This document shows positions 61,253 to 64,000 of a stretch of 64,000 nt of DNA, piece after piece; within the stretch, counting starts at the first letter, position 1; each line of letters starts with the position of its first letter. The DNA is from Methylomonas sp. UP202. Its GTDB lineage: Bacteria > Pseudomonadota > Gammaproteobacteria > Methylococcales > Methylomonadaceae. The notes beneath the pieces are model-generated. The model was not told the origin of the DNA. It saw nothing but the letters and a program-made list of their open reading frames with translations, and did no database searches. Both the position numbers and the translations under genes were made by a program. The DNA lies in NCBI RefSeq assembly GCF_029910655.1, contig NZ_CP123897.1, positions 2,841,547-2,905,546 of the forward strand, given 5' to 3'.

Positions 61253-62335
61253 TCAATATTGCATCAGCGGATAATCGGTGTAGCCTCTGGCGCCGTCGCT
61301 ATAGTAGGTGCCCCGATCGGGTTCGGTGAGCGGCGCATTATGCACAAAGCGAGCAACCAAATCCGGGTTGGAGATAAACCAGGAGCCGTAGGCAATGGCG
61401 TCGGCTTCCCGATTTTCTATGGCGGCATTGCCGGTTTGCTGGGTATAGCCGCAATTGGCAATCAACACGCCGTTATAGCACTGCCGTAATAAAGGCATGA
61501 TATGCCCGACGGTCGCCATAAAGTGCCGGGTTTCAGGTTTGGGTTCCAGCACGTGTAAATACGCCAGATCGAAGTCGTTGAGTTTTTCTGCCGCTCTGCC
61601 AAAGGTAATTTCCGGGTGGGTATCGCGTATGCCCCAAACCTTATTCGTGGGCGAAATGCGAATACCGACCTTGGCGCTGCCAATAGCATTGCAGAGGTCG
61701 GCAACAATTTCCAACATGAAACGCAGGCGATTATCGACAGAACCTCCGTATTCGTCGGCCCGCTGATTAATGCTGTCACGGGTAAACTGATCGATCAGAA
61801 AACCGTTGGCGGCGTGAATTTCAATACCGTCGAATCCGGCAGCTATCGCCCGTTTGGCGGCGGCGACAAAGGCTTGCCGGGTTTCGCCGATTTCGGCCTT
61901 GCTTAAGGCTCTGGGCAGCACAAAAGCTTTTTCCACGCCGCTGGGGGTAATGATTTGTCCTGGAGCCGTTGCCGGAAACGACGAAACCGGCTGTTGGCCC
62001 TGGATAAAATCCGGGTGTACCAGATTGCCCATGTGCCAGAGTTGTAGAAAAATACGGCCGTCTTTAGCGTGCACCCGATCGGTAACTAACGCCCAGCCTT
62101 TTTGTTGGGCATCGCTAAAGCAGCCTGGAGCATTACGCCATCCCATGCCGAGCGGGGAAACTGCTGCCGCTTCGGCGATGATCAGTCCGGCGCTGGCGCG
62201 TTGCGCGTAATATTCGGCCATCAGCGCATTCGGGATACCGCCGGCGGAGGCGCGGCTCCTACTGAGTGGTGCCATGAAGATACGATTGGGCAGCTCGTAG
62301 TTGCCAACTTTTATGGGTGTAAATAGATCGGTCAT
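61253..62335 (-). CDS. Old Yellow Enzyme family NADH:flavin oxidoreductase (NemA-like)
   Basis: The 360-residue FMN enzyme begins LFTPIKVGNYELPNRIFMAPLSRSRAS, has GFDGIEIHAANGFLIDQF with the catalytic His/Asn pair, and RDSINQRADEYGGSVDNRLRFMLEIV. It reduces activated alkenes, nitro compounds or N-ethylmaleimide-type electrophiles using NAD(P)H. A quinone reductase and a peroxiredoxin gene lie upstream on the same strand with gaps of 33 and 10 bp, indicating a redox-stress operon. The LysR gene divergent from that operon is the probable regulator. Confidence 0.92.
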   Translation of the reverse strand: MTDLFTPIKVGNYELPNRIFMAPLSRSRASAGGIPNALMAEYYAQRASAGLIIAEAAAVSPLGMGWRNAPGCFSDAQQKGWALVTDRVHAKDGRIFLQLWHMGNLVHPDFIQGQQPVSSFPATAPGQIITPSGVEKAFVLPRALSKAEIGETRQAFVAAAKRAIAAGFDGIEIHAANGFLIDQFTRDSINQRADEYGGSVDNRLRFMLEIVADLCNAIGSAKVGIRISPTNKVWGIRDTHPEITFGRAAEKLNDFDLAYLHVLEPKPETRHFMATVGHIMPLLRQCYNGVLIANCGYTQQTGNAAIENREADAIAYGSWFISNPDLVARFVHNAPLTEPDRGTYYSDGARGYTDYPLMQY

Positions 62336-62368
62336 AGGAGTTCCTTAATATCCAAAAGATTTAACGTT

Positions 62369-63145
62369 TTATTGAGCTACGTGTATCGATAGCCCTTTTT
62401 GGCCCGGTGCCAAATGCGCATTCAAAGTCTGCCGCCCGTTGTAATCGCCACTGTTTTGTCGGCGGTAGGCAATGGGCGTATCGGTGAAAAGACCGTTCAC
62501 GCGGTCGCACCAAACCGTTTTCGCCTGATCGACTTCCATCTGTGTTTTGAAGTGTGCTGCGCCGTAAACCGTGTGAGTCGGCAGCACATCCATACCCGGG
62601 TAAAAGAGAGCGCCGTGGGTAAGCGGAAAAAGCAGTTCCTCAATCGGACCATTGATACCGCGCGGGCCATAATCCGCTTCCGGCCCTCCCGTCATCACGC
62701 AGACCAAGGCGCGTTTGCCTTTCAGTAAACCTTCGCCGTAACGATGCTGGTTGGTACCATCCTTGAACCCATAGCCAAAACCAAATGCATATACCCGTTC
62801 GATCCAGCCTTTCAGAATGGCTGGCACCCCGAACCACCAAAGCGGGAATAGGAGCAGAACAGCATCGGCACGCTTTAGTTTTTCCTGCTCAGCAATGACA
62901 TCCGAACTCTGATTTCCTGTCGCATAAGCGTGGGCAGATTCCCCGACAAAAGACAGCCGCTCGGAATTTGCCCGCTCGGGAAAATCATCGGCATCAAACA
63001 CCGCCTTCCATTTCATGCCGTACAAATCAGAGCGCATAACGTGATGTCCTTGATCTTCCAGAGTATCAGCGGCCGCTTCAACCATTTGGCACGTCACTGA
63101 CGACGGTTCTGGATGGGCATAGACGATCAGGATATTTTTGCTCAT
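62369..63145 (-). CDS. Flavodoxin-fold NAD(P)H oxidoreductase (quinone reductase type)
   Basis: The 258-residue protein has the Flavodoxin_2 pattern: ILIVYAHPEPSSVT at the N-terminus, DAVLLLFPLWWFGVPAILKGWIERVYAFGFGYGF, and ALVCVMTGGPEADYGPRGINGP. It would reduce quinones by two electrons. It is the middle gene of the peroxiredoxin-quinone reductase-OYE run. Frame and length are normal. Confidence 0.9.
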   Translation of the reverse strand: MSKNILIVYAHPEPSSVTCQMVEAAADTLEDQGHHVMRSDLYGMKWKAVFDADDFPERANSERLSFVGESAHAYATGNQSSDVIAEQEKLKRADAVLLLFPLWWFGVPAILKGWIERVYAFGFGYGFKDGTNQHRYGEGLLKGKRALVCVMTGGPEADYGPRGINGPIEELLFPLTHGALFYPGMDVLPTHTVYGAAHFKTQMEVDQAKTVWCDRVNGLFTDTPIAYRRQNSGDYNGRQTLNAHLAPGQKGLSIHVAQ

Positions 63146-63155
63146 GCGACTACTC

Positions 63156-63866
63156 CTAGACGCTCACGCGCTCACTTGGATTGTTTTTGGCCAGCAAGCG
63201 CAACTGGTTCAGGACATCCTCAACCTCGGCACGTTTACGATAATTATTGGGAACATAAGCCCACGCGATCATTCCATCTTTACCGATGATATAGGTGGCG
63301 GGGTCGGCGAAAGCATAGGTGCTGTTGCCGTTGGCTTTTTCGATGTCGACACCGAAGGCATGAAGCAGTTTTTGATGCGCTTCAGGCAAAATGAACGCTA
63401 CACCAAACTGCTTGGCGACGCGGGTGTTCGCATCGTGTAACACATCAAATGCAGGCGCGCGGATAACGGTATCAAGCGTTTCCTCCGGCAGATTAGAGTT
63501 CTCGAGCGTTTCGTAGCCGTTAGGCCCTTCCGAAGAAATGGCGACAAGTTCCGCACCCAAAGACTTCATATCCGTATAACGCGCGTTATAGCTTTTAAGG
63601 TGCAAATTGCAGTAGGGGCACCACAAGCCGCGATAGAACGTCAGCACCAGCGGTCCATTTTGCAGATAGTCCGACAGACTGCGTGTTACGCCGTCATAAT
63701 TTTTCAGCGTAAATTCCGGGGCCTTGTCACCCGCTTTTAACGCTTTCTCGATAATCGGCAACGAGCTGATTTCGCCCGCACCTTGCTCAATCAACGTATT
63801 CAACTCCGGCGGCAGTGTTTCTCGAAAGGTTTGGATGAGCTGTTGGATTTGTTCATTAAGTGACAT
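63156..63866 (-). CDS. AhpC/TSA-type peroxiredoxin-like protein
   Basis: The 236-residue protein has a thioredoxin-fold AhpC/TSA domain: KAGDKAPEFTLKNYDG, LVLTFYRGLWCPYCNLHLKSYN with a CPYC pair at the active site, and YIIGKDGMIAWAYVPNNYRKRAEVEDVL. It would reduce peroxides in the cytosol. It heads the three-gene redox operon. The divergent LysR-type gene starts about 89 bp away, an OxyR-like arrangement, though that regulator's identity cannot be told from the visible fragment. Confidence 0.9.
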   Translation of the reverse strand: MSLNEQIQQLIQTFRETLPPELNTLIEQGAGEISSLPIIEKALKAGDKAPEFTLKNYDGVTRSLSDYLQNGPLVLTFYRGLWCPYCNLHLKSYNARYTDMKSLGAELVAISSEGPNGYETLENSNLPEETLDTVIRAPAFDVLHDANTRVAKQFGVAFILPEAHQKLLHAFGVDIEKANGNSTYAFADPATYIIGKDGMIAWAYVPNNYRKRAEVEDVLNQLRLLAKNNPSERVSV

Positions 63867-63954
63867 CGTTCTACTCCGTGTGTTTGGTGCTTGCAGAATA
63901 ATCCCGACTTAGATATAAATAAAATTAATTATTTTTCTATAAATGATTCACGAT

Positions 63955-64000
63955 ATGAATACCAAGAAAATAGATCTCAATCTATTGGTGACGTTAGAAG
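63955..64000 (+). CDS. Start of a LysR-family regulator (runs off window)
   Basis: The frame MNTKKIDLNLLVTLE is the typical opening of LysR helix-turn-helix proteins (DLNLL-x-x-LE). An in-frame ATG four codons earlier (63943) is an alternative start. It is divergent from the peroxiredoxin operon with an AT-rich spacer and would be its natural regulator. Only 15 residues are visible. Confidence 0.75.
   Translation, partial: MNTKKIDLNLLVTLE

Overview
The window looks like a chromosomal segment of a gammaproteobacterium with fairly high GC. The housekeeping genes (ubiC, pgsA, uvrC, mlaA), FecI/FecR-type signalling, capsule-type nucleotide-sugar enzymes and the IS content would fit a Methylomonas-like member of the Methylococcales. 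No methane-oxidation marker is present, so the genus is only a guess. No rRNA, tRNA or CRISPR array was seen.

Layout. 1-10 kb: an anti-sigma/ECF-sigma pair (fecR, fecI-like), ubiC, a UDP-sugar epimerase/dehydrogenase pair, a TetR regulator, the overlapping chain udg-uvrC-pgsA, and a PilZ protein. 10-17 kb: an orphan outer-membrane efflux lipoprotein, a TIR/NB-ARC/TPR protein (probable antiphage STAND protein) set among tandem-repeat arrays, a small lipoprotein, and a decayed IS5-family copy.

18.4-40.1 kb is an integrated mobile element. It carries a MobH relaxase, a TraD coupling protein and a DUF4400 protein in one operon; traF-traH-traG in another; a MobI-like gene beside a repeat-rich candidate oriT; a lytic transglycosylase followed by FlhD-like and FlhC-like activators (the SetD/SetC or AcaD/AcaC arrangement of SXT/R391 and IncA/C elements); a UPF0175/DUF3368 toxin-antitoxin pair; and, unusually, a TrfA-type replication initiator with eight iterons and an AT-rich segment. 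Between MobI and TrfA lie six unrecognised genes on one strand. No integrase and no traL/E/K/B/V/A/C/W/U/N genes are present, so the transfer machinery is incomplete here. A 34-bp inverted repeat with the same architecture stands 34-36 bp before both traF and the relaxase gene, which suggests joint control of the two operons.

40.3-48.8 kb: a tetR-oprM-mexA-mexB-like RND efflux operon, then mlaA divergent from another TetR gene. 48.8-49.7 kb is a graveyard: a piece of an IS1182 transposase, a decayed ISAs1-type transposase, and a second copy of the DUF4400 3' end, the trace of a second related element.

49.8-64 kb holds stress and detoxification genes: an AraC/GyrI-like regulator, a membrane protein with a methyltransferase, an ArsI-like C-As lyase with a SigZ-type sigma factor, HxlR with a glutathione transferase, an aldo/keto reductase, a VOC gene split cleanly by an intact IS1182 copy, TfoX, a 3-methyladenine glycosylase with YciI, a GNAT enzyme, an Old Yellow Enzyme, a quinone reductase, a peroxiredoxin, and the start of a LysR gene. 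Truncated copies of yciI and of the glycosylase gene sit about 6 kb before the intact pair.
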